A stretch of DNA of 64,000 bases from Campylorhamphus procurvoides (taxonomy: Eukaryota; Chordata; Aves; Passeriformes; Dendrocolaptidae): contig WBMV01006429.1 of NCBI GenBank assembly GCA_013396655.1, forward strand, positions 1,050,739-1,114,738, given 5' to 3'. The notes under the pieces are model-generated. The model had not been told where the DNA came from. It made no database searches and was given only the letters and a program-made list of their open reading frames with translations. Below are positions 48,101 through 62,084 of the stretch, one piece after another (within the stretch, counting starts at the first letter, position 1; every line of letters starts with the position of its first letter). A program made the position numbers and the translations under genes.

Positions 48101-51100
48101 CTTTTTGCATTTGGTATAGGAGCCATCATGGGAAAGGTGGTATAAATCAATGTGCTAAGGGTGGGATGTATTGATTTCCCTCTGAGGTTTATTTGCAGTA
48201 TGGCTGAAAGACCTAATATTAAGAGACAATAAATTGAGCCATCTTGCCACTCAGGGGCAGTTTGTAGAGGGTTACATGGGTGCAGGGGAGGTGCAAGAGA
48301 ACAGGCACAGTGTTACCTGCAGCCAGGGCATGAGAGAAACATCCCTAAAATGCAAATAACAGCCAGGAGCAGCAAAGGATTAGACCCTGCAGTAGAAACA
48401 TTCCCAGTCAGCAATGGGCTACACTCCAGGGGAAATGGGGTGACTTATTGTTTGAATAAAACATTTCCTTTGTTATGTTTGCATGAGGGGGAAGAATTTC
48501 TCAGTGACTGCTCCAGCCACCCTGATATGTCCCCATGCAGGGAGGGGAGAAGAGGGTGGGCACAACCCAGCCAGCCCTGAGAGCCTGACTGCCAAGGGGC
48601 TCTGAAAGCACAGAGGGGACTGAGGGCAGGACCTGGCACCTAACCCTGCCAGAGGGGCTCTCCATGGGGAAGGAGTCCCTTCCTGGTCCCCAGGCAGAGG
48701 GGACAGCCACAGTATAGTTCCCCAGGGGCAGCACCTCAATGCTGTGACTGCAGGGAAAGCCCTTCCTGTGCAGGAAAAGCACGTTTTTCCTATTTCACCT
48801 TCATTGTCCTTTCCTCCTGAAGGCAGCTGTAACAGTGGGTAAGGAGGCTGAGGATCAGTGGCAATAGGGGAGTCACCTCAGGTAAGGCCAGCAGTGCCTT
48901 ACCCAGGAGAACACACAGGTCTCTCTGTTCCTTCCTCCCAGGTTCACCCACATTAGTCCCAGTCCAGGAGCCCATTCCAAGCTCGGTGGCTCAGCCTGTC
49001 CACAAAGAAAGGTCACCCACCAGGAGAGGCAGGGACATGCCAGACACTCCAGCACAGGCCAGTAGCAGAACTGGGGACCAAACCTCTCCCAGTCCCTTAG
49101 ATGGGGCAGTCCCATTTCCTACACTGCTTTCTAAAGGGAAAATGGGATTGTGCTCTCCACTGTTTACTCAGTCCTTGCAGGGAATGCCTCGCTGTGCCAT
49201 GCCCTTCCAGTGAGCCACAAAGACACAGACCACCAGCTCAAGATCAGCACAGGGGACACACTTCAGGGAGGCTGAAACACATTAGGCGGTGCAAATGTGG
49301 GTTTTAGCCTGTTAGTTCAGGAAATTAATTTCTACCGAGTTTTGCAGCTTCCCCTCCTGCTCCACAGGCCCTGTGATGGTCATTTGTCACTGCCGCTCAA
49401 AAAGGCGATTTTCAGGAGGGCAATGAGGCATCCGACAAGCTCCCCACTTAGTGTGGAGACATCACACACTGTCATATAACAGCACTGTGAGCAGCAACAC
49501 CTCTCAGACAAAGTTGTATGGTCACACCTCTAGCTGGTGATGAAAGCTCCTTTTGTTAGGCTAAAGAAAAAGCTCAGGGAGGATGTTCTCCAGAGCAGGG
49601 AAAAATATGAACAAACAGGAGGTGATTAGACACTCAGCTGCACAGACATCACACAAATAAATTGGTGTGGAAATCAGAAACCCCTGAACAGAGCCAGTCC
49701 AGTTTTACAGCCCACCCTCTCTGCAATGGTTCAGCCTCAGGTCACTTGCTGGGGGTATTATTGCTTTGCCAATTTGATAATCCTTCTTTCCACACACTCC
49801 AATTTACATAAGTGTATAGACAAACCTCACCAACAACATTTACTACAAACTTTCCCAAAGCCTATATGGAATTAGCTTTCCTCCCCAGGCACTCCTGGTC
49901 CCTGTGTTGAAATCCTGCAGCATTTTCTCACAGAGCAGCTGAGTCCTGCCTGACATAACCTGCAAGTGTTTATATAGTGCGAGAAACAGGCCAGTGAAAA
50001 CAGTGCCCTTTTGACCTTGTTGACTAAAGGGATTGCAAAAAAAATGATAAATATTCTTCATTTCAGGAGGCACTAATTTAATAGTGACCAGTTTCCTTGC
50101 CAGTTAAAGAGATTAGGACCCAGCAACATGGAAACACCTTCCTTGTCTTGTCAACCTCCCAGCCCTCCCAACCCTGCTGCTCACCCATTTTCCCATCTAA
50201 ATTCCTCCATCACAAGCAAGATTTAATTCATAGTCTGGATGGCATGCAGAGGTCAGTGGGAAGATACAACATGGCATATGTTAGAGCAGGTGAATGAACT
50301 TAACCTTGGCTCTGGCAGAGAGTGAAATCTAAAAGGAGGAGCAGCCCACTTCGGTCAACACTTCCTTATCACAGCTTGTCCTTCCAGATACATCCTGCTC
50401 TTCTGGCTCTTTATACAAAGAAGATTCTTGTCAGGTAGACTGAGCCGTTCTGGTTATGTGGGTGTAACTGTAATACACGTGGGTGTCAACCAAGGGGCAA
50501 CAAAACTGGTTTAACCTGAGGACTCTCTCAGAAGGTGCAAGTGACACCAGGTTTTGGCTTAGTCCTGGTTACAACTGTCATCTCCATCACAGTTTATATG
50601 TCTTTACTCTAGCTGGCCATCTCCTTCCAGTTCTGAATGGGTAAAATAGAGAGCTTATGTCCACGTTGCCTCGTGCAGTTCAAGCTCTCCTTCTGTAAAG
50701 CTCACAAATTGCAGCTGTTTTCCTTTCACATTCACATGCATTGCACTGGTAAAGGGCTGAAGGCCAAGGCAGAGCTTGAAGTTTGTGATAAACAGCAAGA
50801 TGCTGACCTCAGACATCAGAATTGGTTTTGTCAGGAACCAAAGAGCATCACAACCCCCCCATCTATCTCCTAACCAAACTACCAGGGTGACTTCAGGAGC
50901 AGCCAAAATCCCATCTGCAGCACAGCTGAGGAGAGATGCAGAGAGACACAATGAATCTCTCCTGCCAGGTGCTAAACAATTCACTGAGGGTTACAGGAGG
51001 AGGCTCTGACACTTATTGGAGGTTTTGTTGGAGGCTACATGGATAAACATAGGAAAAGGGAGACTCAAGATGCTCATAATAATGCAATCGCTTTTTGTTC

Positions 51101-52119
51101 ACATTCCTCTTTCATTTGGCACCAAATGGACTGTTTTCTACTTTAGGTTTCTGACAGTCTGTCTATGGATTGGGGTGTAAAAGCCACCCAAGGGCAGACA
51201 GCATTCTGCATGACTTTTGCTGACTCTGGCTGTCTCCAGAAAAGATCTGGTCTGACTTTTTCCTCATGTGTTGTGAACAGGCAGTTTGAAAGAGGGAAAG
51301 AAAAACCAAATAAGCCTATCAATAATAAAAGTAGCTGCCTGGAGAAATAGAGTGGGCGTACCTTCTGACTTGAAGGCAGAGATCTTCTATGGCCTGAAAT
51401 GACTCCAGAAAAGAGCACATCTGAAGCTCTTGAGGGGGAAATGTGTGTTTGACACATGAACATTTAATGAGTTAAAGATTTAGCTACCTGATCTAATTTG
51501 TTCCCCAAACATCCACTGTCTCACAAGTGGCCCTGCAGTACATGAATGCATTGTGCTCTCAGTTTTTAATCTGGATCCTCACAACAACTGAGAACCTGAA
51601 ACAATTAAAAGGCAGGGATAGAACACGTTGGACTCACTCCTATTCCCATTTACAGAAACCTTTTATAGCTCCTTTAATTTCATCAAAAGCTGGATAAGGT
51701 TCAGGACCACCAGTTCAAACTGGGACAATGCTTAAGCATCACTGGAACTGGCACAGCAGAACCATCAGACTTCCAGCTGGATCCAGCATCCTTAAGTGGG
51801 ATTGCAAGGTGGAATATCATTATAGAACTCCATGAGAAAGGAATCCATCCCTCTAATCTCACATCTGTGCAAGTGACATCTTTTTTGCCCAGGGCAATAT
51901 TCTGGGTTGTCTCAATTTTTCTCTGTTTGCGCACTGAGTGAGGTTTGTCACATTTCCAGCTGTTCAGAACATCACGTCTCACACTGAAATAGCCATGAAA
52001 CAAGACAGTGTTTGTAATAATTTAAAACAGTCACTTACCCCTAAGCAACTCATTTGTCTCCAACCAGAACACCAGAGTAATAACTGGGATTAAAGATAGA
52101 GCAGTCAAGACAAAAAAAA

Positions 52120-52625
52120 GGTAAATCAATCACTACATTAGGAGATTGAAGAATCATTTGCATGTACTCAAAAAGTATGATACTCGCTATTAAGCTCAGC
52201 TGTAGCAGAGTCACAAACCCATAAATATTCATCAAATAACCTTTTAGCAAAACTCCTCAACTACGATGGTGGCCAGCTACTGAATTCAATCTAATTGAAA
52301 ATCTGAGAAGTAATGAAATGATTGCATGTCTGTCTCTTCATTAAATCAGTGTGCAAATTTGCATAGATTAATTTGCGCCAAATTAATAGCTCCACTCCTG
52401 GCTTAGAGCCAAGAGGACTTATGATCAATCTATAGTTTTAATTCAATTCCGCACTCCAAAAATGTCGGGTGGTTTTTGCTATTTTGGAGACAGAAAATCA
52501 GAGCTGAATATGATTTTCACCACTTCTGTAATTTCTCCCCGTTTCTCGTGTTACGATGATTAATTATAATAAAACATGCACATGATTTAAACACGAAAAA
52601 GAAACCTGCAGCCTCAGCAGTGGAG
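52120..52625. promoter_or_regulatory. strongest enhancer-like block by eye
   Basis: About 500 bases of non-repetitive AT-rich DNA with many regulatory-type words: 'aatcatttgcatgtactc' (octamer ATTTGCAT, 52153), 'cataaatattcatcaaataa', 'tcaatctaattgaaaatc', 'gtgcaaatttgcatagatta' (a second octamer at 52355), 'taatttgcgccaaattaata' and 'tacgatgattaattataata' (52552). CpGs are preserved in several of these words (ttgcgcc, attccgc, atgtcgg, ctcgtg, ttacgatg), unusual for AT-rich intergenic DNA. No coding frame fits. I infer a developmental enhancer bound by POU and homeodomain proteins. Alignment would test this. Confidence 0.5.
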
Positions 52626-53425
52626 AACTGATGGGCTGGTTTGTTTCTCTGGAATTTAAATCACATTGGAAGGCTCAGTCCTCAGCTACACTGAATTCAC
52701 ACCCAGGGAGGTGAATATTGGGGTGGAACAGACAACCCATGGGCCTGTTTTTTGGCCCAGAGCAGCTCCCAGGGCTGGTGGCTCCCTGTGTATTTTAGCA
52801 CAATCCTGCCTGTCCTTCCTCAAGTCCCCAGCCCACTATGCTCAGCCTTTCCAGAGGATACAGAATTTGCTGTACCTGTGCACCCCACAATGTTCCAAAT
52901 CTATTGAAACACTCTGATGTTCCTTGTGCTGAGCTCTGTCAGGAAAACAACTATTCCTTCAGCCTTCAGTTATTTGAAGTCAATAACAGGGATAGACACT
53001 GCACGCATTCGCATTGTCAGCTCGCTTTTATTTTTTAACCCACTTTTTTTTCAAAAGAAAAACAATCAGGCTTTAATTCAGGACACTTGATTAATCAAAC
53101 TCAGACCATCTGCTGCAGCCCTGCCTCCTGCTGATCTGCACTGCCTGAAGTCAGGGACACGATTCAGGGCTGCAGTCTCACACTGCCTCTTCCCCTGTCA
53201 GCTGTTTCACTGCAAATCTGCTCCTTTCATCCACCACGCAGTGACTGGGCTTTGTTTACTGGGATGACCATTTAGGATAGCCAGAATGCTAGACCATTTG
53301 TATCAAAATATAGGCCATGTGCAAACACCAGTTATACAACAAATTGGTAGAGCTGTGTGAAAATAGCGTGAACCAAGGAAATCACAGTAACCCAAAGAAA
53401 CTCTATTTAAAAAAATAAATCTTTG

Positions 53426-53465
53426 CACAATTCAAACACTTCCTTCACAATTCAAATACTTCTAT
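53426..53465. repeat. two-copy tandem duplication, period 20
   Basis: The units 'cacaattcaaacacttcctt' (53426) and 'cacaattcaaatacttctat' (53446) lie head to tail with three differences. A local duplication without evident function. Confidence 0.85.
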
Positions 53466-54561
53466 TAGCAATGCAATTTCAGTTTAAGCACAGTTTACAC
53501 TTTACAGCAGTAAGGGATATTCTGCCTTCATGCATTATTTTTTCCCTCTCCTATGTACAGAGATGGACCCAGGAACCCACAGCAAAGAGCTCAGCAGTAT
53601 CAACTTGCACATCTTGAGGATTTTAATGGGATTAGATCAGTTTTAGGTTGGCAGAGTATGCCCTCACACTGGATTACAGCACAGCTAAGAGCTGCTACTG
53701 CCTCGTGTTTGTGGGTGCACCAACCAATATTGGGGGGAGAAGGAACATGGCCCTTCAGCAACCCTCCCACCCAGGAACTCCAGAGCATCTCTCAGAGGCA
53801 CATGGGGATAAACAGCATGGTTAGGTGGCAATAAGGGACAGGATAAAGCTCAATCACCACAGCAGAACTTGATTTTGGTGGCATACAGGCCTCCTGCAGA
53901 TGATCAAACTTCACCACTATTGACACCAGATGTTGTCTTAAATCTCAGCAGTAAGAACAGCACCTTGAGACTCAGCCCTCAGTCATCAAAACCAGCAGGC
54001 AGATTATCAGAGACATCAGTTCATTACATATTGAAAATTTGGTTATTTATTTCCCAGGGTGAATTGCTGAATGACAGAGTATCAAAACACCCCTTTCCAA
54101 AAGGCTGACCTGGTTTTAATTCTCACCTAGCTGGTTACCTCTGGAACACTTAAGCCTCTTGGGTTCCTGAATGTCTGAAGATGGGACTCAGCACACAATT
54201 ATCAAGTCAGGAAACTCTCCAACAGATTTATTACTGCATTATCAAAGGATCAGGGCTCTTATCAATGCAACATGGAAGAAGCAAGCCATGCCCTGCCCTT
54301 AAAAGTCATAGGCTAAATAAATAAAGAGCATAAATGGGAGCCCAGGAAGGTGAAGGTTACAAGAGGAGTGATAGCATTCATGTCTTCTGAGGCAGGGGCT
54401 GCTGTCCCAATTCATTGCACTGTTTCCTTAGAAGCTGTTTTACCAAAAGCACCTGCAGCAAAGAAATCTGAAGAAATCCACATCCCACAGACTAAATGAG
54501 GGAATAATGAGAGGGGATTGCCTCCCTATTTAATTATTAATAAAAATGCACTGCTGTTTGC

Positions 54562-54590
54562 CATTTTCCACTAGTAGTGGACAGAAAATG
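54562..54590. repeat. nested near-palindrome
   Basis: The outer arms 'cattttc' and 'gaaaatg' enclose the inner palindrome 'ccactagtagtgg' with a few unpaired bases on the right. The inner 13 bases pair as a 6-bp stem around one base. It could be a paired binding site or chance. Confidence 0.55.
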
Positions 54591-57500
54591 TGGGTGTCTC
54601 TGTACCCCCACAGCATTTTGAGAGCCAGAAGGAACAAGAGTCAAGCAAAGCACATGATTTCCAAACAGGGTTCCAGTTTAATCAGGCCAGGGCTTTGGAT
54701 CCGAAGCCTCAAACCAAACAACCCAGATAAAATAACTCCTGGCAGTGGTCAGTTCCTGCCATGGATAAAGCTCTGCACATCCCTGGGTGTGAACCAGCCC
54801 CTACTGGAGCTCCATAAGGAACAGCACACTCCGTGCTCCTTGCAGGAACAAGACCATAACTATCTGAATGCCCTCAATAAAAAGCCTCCTCCAGCTCCTG
54901 AGACTAATGCAATAAAGACCATTTCATTTTTGGCATCAAGAAGAACCAAGGGAATGACATGATGTATTGGCAAAATTTTAATCATAGAAGGCCAAAGAGG
55001 CAGCTTAAAAGAGTTAGGTTGTTATTAATCAGGTCACAGTGATGCTGCATTTCAAAACAGGCTTAACACCTGCTAATTTCATTTCAGTGCTGCTGAAGCT
55101 GAGTCAGCTAACAGAGCTTCTGCTGGACCAGGCACGTTCCACACAGCAAAGAAATTCCACCCCCCCCCTTCATGGAAGTGTTTTCCTCTCTTTGGTAAGG
55201 ACACTAAGAAGGAAAAGGGGAGAAAGAATGACCCCCCTCCCTCCTATAAGCCTGGCAATAGCCTGTACAGCTACAGCTGAGGGGAAAGAGGATAAGAAGC
55301 ATCATGGTATTGAAAGAAATCCCTTAGATAAGGGTTGTTCTATTGGCTACACTGTGAAGGTGAAGGAGTATTTCCCCTCTCCTACAAAGGGGGATTTCAA
55401 GCAGCCTGAGTGAGTTTCCCAGAGCCAGAACAGGTCAGTGAGAATAGGAGCAGACCCAGTCCCTGATCCCTGCTAAAGAATTATCTCCTCCTTGTTCCTC
55501 CAAGTACCTTTGCCTTGCCTTTGACTTCGGAGAAGACAAAATTGGGCTCTGGATTATAAGATAGAAGGCATGTGTTTTAAGAGATAAACTTTTTGGATCC
55601 CCTGCACAGTCCTTGCCATTCAGATGGGATTTTAACATTCTTATCTCTGACTGACAACCTAAATTCTCACAAAGTACCTGATTCTGATGAATTACTTATG
55701 TTCTCCCAGTCAATACTTTTGGTGCTTTTCACACATTGCTTTGTTCTTCAAAAATAGATTTCTGGTGTCCTAAGTAGAGGAACTGACTGAACGTTCTCAT
55801 ATGAGGTCCATTTCCAGCATCAAAACAAGCAAGTTTGGGGTTCAAGGCAAAGACTTCAATTTTTTGTTTTCTGAAATAATTTCCTTAAAATTAATCAAGT
55901 GAGACACACTGGTTACAAAAGGAATTTCTATGCAGAGAGACATCAAGTCCTTCGTTTTGGAGCTTGAAGATGCTCTACTGTGAACCAGAGGGCCCAAGGC
56001 AGACAAGGGGAGTTACAGCAAGTATTGAGGTCACCTGATAATCACTGGTTACTGCAGACCAAGCAACACTGCCCTGCTAATTACACACCCCCCCTACCAA
56101 AGAAATTACTGAGTCACAATAAACCTAAGGAAGGTTTACTTCTCCAAGTCTTTTTTCCTCCCCAAAGTCCTGGCCCTGTAAGTTATCTATTCTTATACCA
56201 GCATGAACCACCACAAACTACTATGAAAGAGAAAAGTCTCATAAATAAAAGGAAGACCTGAACAGCTTAGAAGTTCAGAGTGTTAGGAAAGAAGCTACAA
56301 AACCCCCCTTTCTTATTTCAGGTGCAAAACAGGTCCTTCCTAAGTGTGTCACGTAGCCCACTGCAGTGAGAGCCAGCTCACAGTGCCAGGAGGATGCAGC
56401 AGACACAAAAGGCCAAGCACTTTCCCTTCCTCTGGATCAAACACCTCCCTTCCATCATCTGCTCAACTTCTTTTATTTTCTGAGCCCTCAGTACAGTTGA
56501 GTTCTTCTGAAAACCACTAGGTGCCTGTCCACCAAGAGCTGCTAAGTACTTTTATAAGGTCACCCTCTTCCCAAGCAGAGTTATTTCATAGGCAAGGTAA
56601 CAAACTTCAAACACGAAGATTGTGGGCAAAACACCCATAGAAGCATAACAGAAAAATGCCAGTAACACATAAATTAACTTGACTTTATGTCACTAAACTT
56701 TTTTTTATGCCCAAACATCCCACAAACAGTCACTGTAGTTAGTTTTGCAGAGGATGATAAGCAACCACAACAAAAAATAAACACACAAATCTCATCTTTT
56801 TAGCAGCCAATAAAAGATGAGGAGAATCTCAGACCACTTTTGCCTTTTACAGGACAAAGGCCTGCTTCCCTGGCAGATGGTCACAGGAACTCCAAGGATC
56901 CTGGGAGCAAACTGTGAGAAAATAACTCACTTGATCTCATCCTCTTCAAAACCCACAGAAGCAAAACACTAAGGGAAAGCACTCAGCACCAAACCAGCTC
57001 AAGAACTGCTGCTTACCTGGGACTGAGGAGCCACACGTGCTGAAGGAAAGCTTCCCAAAACTCCAACTGCAGTAAAAAGGGAGGAAAACCCTCCTCAGAT
57101 ACACCTTAGAGCAGCTACAACCCCAAAAACTGCTCCTTCCCTGGAGCAGGGCTATAAAGGTGCTGGGTGGGGGCAGTGCCCACATCTGGCAGGGATTCAG
57201 GGCTCCTCAGCACCTGAAAGGCATTCCCACTCCCCACGGAGTGACCCAGCTAAGGGGCTGCTTACACCTGCAATAATTTCCCCAATTAGCAGCTCTAGGA
57301 AGGAAAATGTGCCCCCTCTTTAGACCCAGTGACGTGGAGAGGTTTGTTCTGAAGGCAAAGGTGACATCTGTGGGGTCTGTGTGTGTCTGGCTGTCCTGGG
57401 GAGCAACTGGAAGAGCTAAAAGTGATCCCAGCAGCTGACCTGATTCCCAATAGCAGCTTGATCTTTGGTGCTTGATCACCAGCAGGGCACCACAAACAGG

Positions 57501-60500
57501 GGCAGCAGTGAAACACAAGCAAGGCACAAACATTCCTTTGGAGATTTTCCTTCTGTCTTTGTAGGAACAGACAAGACGTGAAGGAGCATCCCTTAAGGAC
57601 TATGGATCTGACTGGGAGCAGAGAATCCCTGGAAGAAACAAGCTGATCTCTCCAGGGGAAGATTTCTTTTTTTTTCAAGTGGCATTCAAGGGCCACATGG
57701 CCCCTTTGTAGTTTAAATACAATAGCTAAGCAATAATATTAATGCTTTGAATTGGAACTTCCCACTAGCAGTTCTAGCACGCTTGAAAAATGCCTTAAGT
57801 GGCTTTTCCAGAGCATCTGTAGGAATTAGAAGTGTAAATCACAGAAATTGCAATGCTTTAAAAGAAATTACACTCCTAATGTTAACTTACTTCTTGTGGT
57901 GCTTCTGTGACTTTGGTGCTATCAGGGCCAGGGTTCTCAATGCTGGTAAATTAGGAACTAGATTTCAGCACCTAAATAAATATCTAACTCAATAAAAATG
58001 GCCTGTTTATTTTAGGATTTTTTTCATGCTATTGTTGTGTCCCAAGAGGAAATCCTTCTCTTTACAAGGTGATTTAAAGTCTGCATCTTTTCAAGCCTGA
58101 GGGTGAACTTTACCCATCTGCCATGAGAAGAAACATCACTAAATAAATTTGCTTTTTTGGTTTGTTTGTTTTCAGAGCTTTTTAAGGACATTTCACGCCT
58201 CCACCAGCCCATTTGCACTAATGGTCACAGCTCTAAAATTAAAAGGGTGAGTGGGGAGGCCAAACATGATGCAGAAAGGAGGGGCAAACCCAGCAAAGTG
58301 ATGAGAGGTGATGCTCAGGGCTCCTCCATAGAAAGGGCTGTCCTTCCCTTCTCTGCTCCCACTGATAAAAAAGCCAAGGCCAGGGAGGCACAGAGAAATG
58401 TTAATTTACCCCTGAGTTTAGGGACAGGGAGCTGTCCCTCCCCTGTGCTCCTCATGGCCACAGGTACATTTACTGGGAAAGGGGTGACCCACCACGATTC
58501 CCTGGCTTTGGCTTTGGCTGCTCTGCTGGCTCAGGGCTCTGCACGGAGCTGGGAGCTCTGGTGGGAGCCAGACCTTTGCCAGGCTAATTTATATATTTTG
58601 TCAGCATGCTGGAAAGGAGCCTTTGGATGTATTTTCAGCTCATGTCAAAACACTACACATGTTTTTTTTTCTGATCCCAGCACTTAGGTTCTAAAATGCT
58701 TTAAATCTGCTTTCATATTTGATATTTTTAAAGAAGGCATGTTTACATATACAGCACCATGGCGACAGGAAAATAAAAATAAAGTCAAGATCAAAACTGC
58801 TCTGGTGCATCAAACCCTGGTTAGAACCCATACACCATTAACATATCTAAATTAATCAGTAGGATCTGGATGTCTTGTGATTACCCCTTGGATCAATAAC
58901 AGAATAGCTGTGATGATAAACTCCCATTGCAAATACCTTACAGATATTGAGGTCTCTGTCCAGTCCATCAACATCCACCATATAACTCAGCCCAGAGAAT
59001 GTGAATCAGTCTCTTCCAGCACCAGTTCTTCAAGATCATCCCCCCACCCTCAGTTCACTGGTGTTCCAACACAAAGCAGAGCCCATGTGAGATGATGATT
59101 TTTCTTCATCACTTGTTATTGGGACCATTGAGGCATCTCCTGGCTGGCCCCACTTGGCTGGCTGCTCCCACTGCTGTCCCTCCTGAGATCTTCAGACCCT
59201 CAGGCAGGAGCAGGCTCTGAGCCAGAGAAACCATCCCAGCAATGCTGGTTCTCTTTTTTGAAGGACAGCTGACCATGTTTGCTTGTGAGCACAGCTCCCG
59301 ATGCTCTAGCAACACACACAACCCAAGAGCATTTATTTTATAACGTGAATATTTGCAAAACATAAATAAATATCCTTAAAGATTTCCCAGGCATCTAAGG
59401 AAAAACTTACTTTCAAGACAGTTCTATTTTCAAACATGAGAAACCCAGGGAAAAAAATAAAAAGGCACCATTTTCATTGAGCCCTGAAAGCAAATTGACT
59501 GCACTCAGAGGCAATACTTATTAAAGTCTGGTAACAGGATTGAGAAAGCAACAATCCTCTTCCTCCCACTGCCATTTATTATGGGAGTAGTAGACTACAG
59601 TTCTGCCACTCGGATCTCAGCTATTGAAGTCTCAGCCCCCGAGGGCTGTAAAAAGTTGCTGCTGTCATATATAAATCAGTCTCCTTTATAAAAGTGACAT
59701 GGTTTGACATGTAGGGATAATATTATAAGGTAACTACCGTGGAGGTTTCATGCTTGGATATGTTCAAAAAGATGTTTCTCTTTATCCCTGTCCACAAATA
59801 CTTGTTGATGGTTTCTTGTCAGCTGTTTGAAAGCTTTAAAGAACTGCTATCTCTGCTGGGGTCTGCTCCTTGGCTGAACTTTTCATTAACCTTTGATCAT
59901 TCTTCAGAGCATTTTTTTTCCCAGGCAACTGAAAAATTTCAAGTGCTGCAGTGCCTTCATATGTGTGTGGGGGAGAAGAAGAGGAAGTGAAGATTTTTAT
60001 AGATGTACATGTACATCTTGTACAAATATACACCCAAGGCCTTAACTCTGACAGGACTGGAGAAAACACAAATGGGTACTTCTATTTTTAAGATTTTGCA
60101 GAATCACATGTGAGAATAAAGAGGATTTATTGTCTCCAGTTAACTGACCTCTCTGCCAGCATCTTCACCCCAGGGAAAAGAACAGAAATGGTTTAAAGAG
60201 AGTTGAGATCACTGTGCTCAGGGCACATATGGAGATATCCTGGCTTCCCCACACAGGTGCATGCTGAGGTTTGGACAAAGCCTGGCATGAGAAGCTGGAG
60301 ATGCTGGAAGACTTCAAGTCTGTGGGGATGCTGGTGGCCCACCACTCAGCTGGAGAGTTCAAAAGGGCATGAAGGTACCAAACCCAGCATTCTCCCCTAC
60401 CCCCTTTGGCCCCAAGGTATGGTGGGCGTTCTCCCACCTCACCCTGGCGAGGAGGTTTTAGTCCCTGTCTCACCTTGGGCTCCTGTCTGACCTCCCCTCC

Positions 60501-61559
60501 AGCCAAGGCCAGTCCTGTCCCTGCTGGGCTTGCAGACAGAGAGGCTCAGGAAACACAGTGGGTTTGATGCTGCTGCCGAATTTCACAGGTACAACTGGCA
60601 GTGCCAACCTAATGAACCCACCCTTGACCTTTGCTGAGGTGGCAAGCACTGGCCAGGCTGTTTCTCTTCCCAAACTCTCAAGTCTGCAGAAAGCTCAGCT
60701 TCCCTACACACTACATGGTCCCCAGCTCCAGCAGGCACTTTGGGAACGATGCCCATTCCCTGCCGGGGCACTCGCTGTGCCCTGTGGTGGCAGCTGGTTG
60801 GCAAGGCTGGCCACGGGCTTGCCAGCCACGCTGTCTGAAGGCAGCAGCACAAAACCCCTCTTGGGGGGGTCAGCACGCGTGTCACAGAGCTGCAGCTTGT
60901 TGGCATTGTCCCCAAAACACTGAACACGGGTTCATTCATTAGGTGGAACAGCTCATTAGTGTGCGCCGGGTGCCAATACCCACTGTGGTGTGTTTGAGCT
61001 TTTGTTCTGCTCCTTTGCAAGTTTAATTTTAAAGCATTTTCTCCAAAGCAAACACACCCCACTCACATTTGCTCACAGAGGTGCTTTTCTGCATGTAAGT
61101 ATCTTCCTGGGGTATCACAGTATTATTCACTGAGCCCTCCAAAAGTCATTTTCAGCGACCCTTTTCCTCCCAACAACCAGCAAGTCAATCAGATTGCAAA
61201 CTTTCCCTAGCTTGGAGTGCAGGGGAATCTTGCAAGCTGGCAGCTGCACCGAATTTTCAGGACTATGGAACAGCTGTGGCCACGATCCTTCCCACTGCCT
61301 CCTGTTTGGCTAAGGCAGGTTAATTGCTGCTTCATGCAAGCTGTCAGCCTGGTCCCAGAAATTCCATGCCTTTGGTGCATGCTGGGTGCTGCAGTCCTTT
61401 GGGAGCCTTGTGTTTGCAAGGAGGATATTTAGACTCTGGCACAGCTTTGAAGGCTCACCCTGATTTGTATTTGAGGTGCTCGTGTTTTGTTTCACTAAAT
61501 GGCTTTCTCTGTACCGAGGATGCAAATCTGCATATGTATCTCTGAGTGCAGGAGTGTAA

Positions 61560-61790
61560 TGAGTTTGAAATGCCTGAGAATAAACATGGCTCTTCTTTTT
61601 GCAGCAGCTCTGCTGTTTCCAAAGGGGATTAAATAAATAACAGCGTGTTACTTAATCATAGCAAAATGTGGAAGCTGAATTGATTCGGGGATTTGAGGGT
61701 GTTAATTTTGTTTGGGGAAATGCCTAAAGAGGGTGCCGTGAAAGACAAATAAATGGTTCTGATCTCTAGCTAGCTGCTGGAGGAGTATAG
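61560..61790. promoter_or_regulatory. possible conserved non-coding element
   Basis: AT-rich, non-repetitive block with 'gggattaaataaataacagc', 'cgtgttacttaatcatagc', 'gctgaattgattcgggg' and 'gggtgttaattttgtttgg'. CpG words survive in AT-rich context (cagcgtg, attcggg, gtgccgtg). No coding frame. Inferred only. Confidence 0.3.
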
Positions 61791-62084
61791 AAAGGTTTCA
61801 AGTCAGGTTTTTCACTGCTTGCAGGCTTTGCCTTGGGAAGTGCCTGTAAGCAGCAGAAAGAGCCTTTAGCTGGGTGTGAGGATGTGATTCCAAGGACACA
61901 CTCCCTGTCTCCATGCTGGGGGTCGATGCCCCGCTCGGATATGCTGAGGCATCTGTTTTCAGGGCGCTGGTTTTAATCCACATGGATCATATTCCTGGGG
62001 CAGCCCCTCCCCTTCCCCCCCCTGCCCCGTGGAGGGATGGAAACTGTACATGTGGGCAGACACAGGTCAGGAAAGTGGGACCCT

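Larger units (their letters stand above)
41961..52119. other. non-coding stretch, no gene seen
   Basis: About 10 kb without a recognisable exon or RNA gene. Two SINE fossils and a short hairpin are listed separately. A 16-base (TA)8 run lies at 47857-47872. The interval 45.26-45.35 kb is a small AT-rich cluster ('gttaattaaaacccaatc', 'tcactgtaattagaa') that may be regulatory. Frames such as 42711-43118 (135 codons), 45486-45791 and the overlapping minus frames at 48.4-49.1 kb show no domain. Confidence 0.55.
52626..61559. other. non-coding stretch, no gene seen
   Basis: No exon, RNA gene or young repeat is recognised. A 20-bp tandem duplication (53.43 kb) and a near-palindrome (54.56 kb) are listed separately. 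Frames of 124-176 codons at 54.5-55.4, 57.2-57.7, 58.16-58.69 and 60.5-61.06 kb have no domain and overlap one another on opposite strands. A TATA-like word at 59672 (tatataaatc) has nothing downstream that I can call a transcript. Confidence 0.55.

Noticed and set aside
55670..55735. Possible further sauropsid MITE fragment ('cctgattctgatgaatta')
   Set aside because: Only one short phrase agrees and no palindromic partner is visible.
59660..59700. TATA-like word as a promoter
   Set aside because: No downstream exon, CpG context or initiator-like structure to support a start site. Such words are common in AT-rich DNA.
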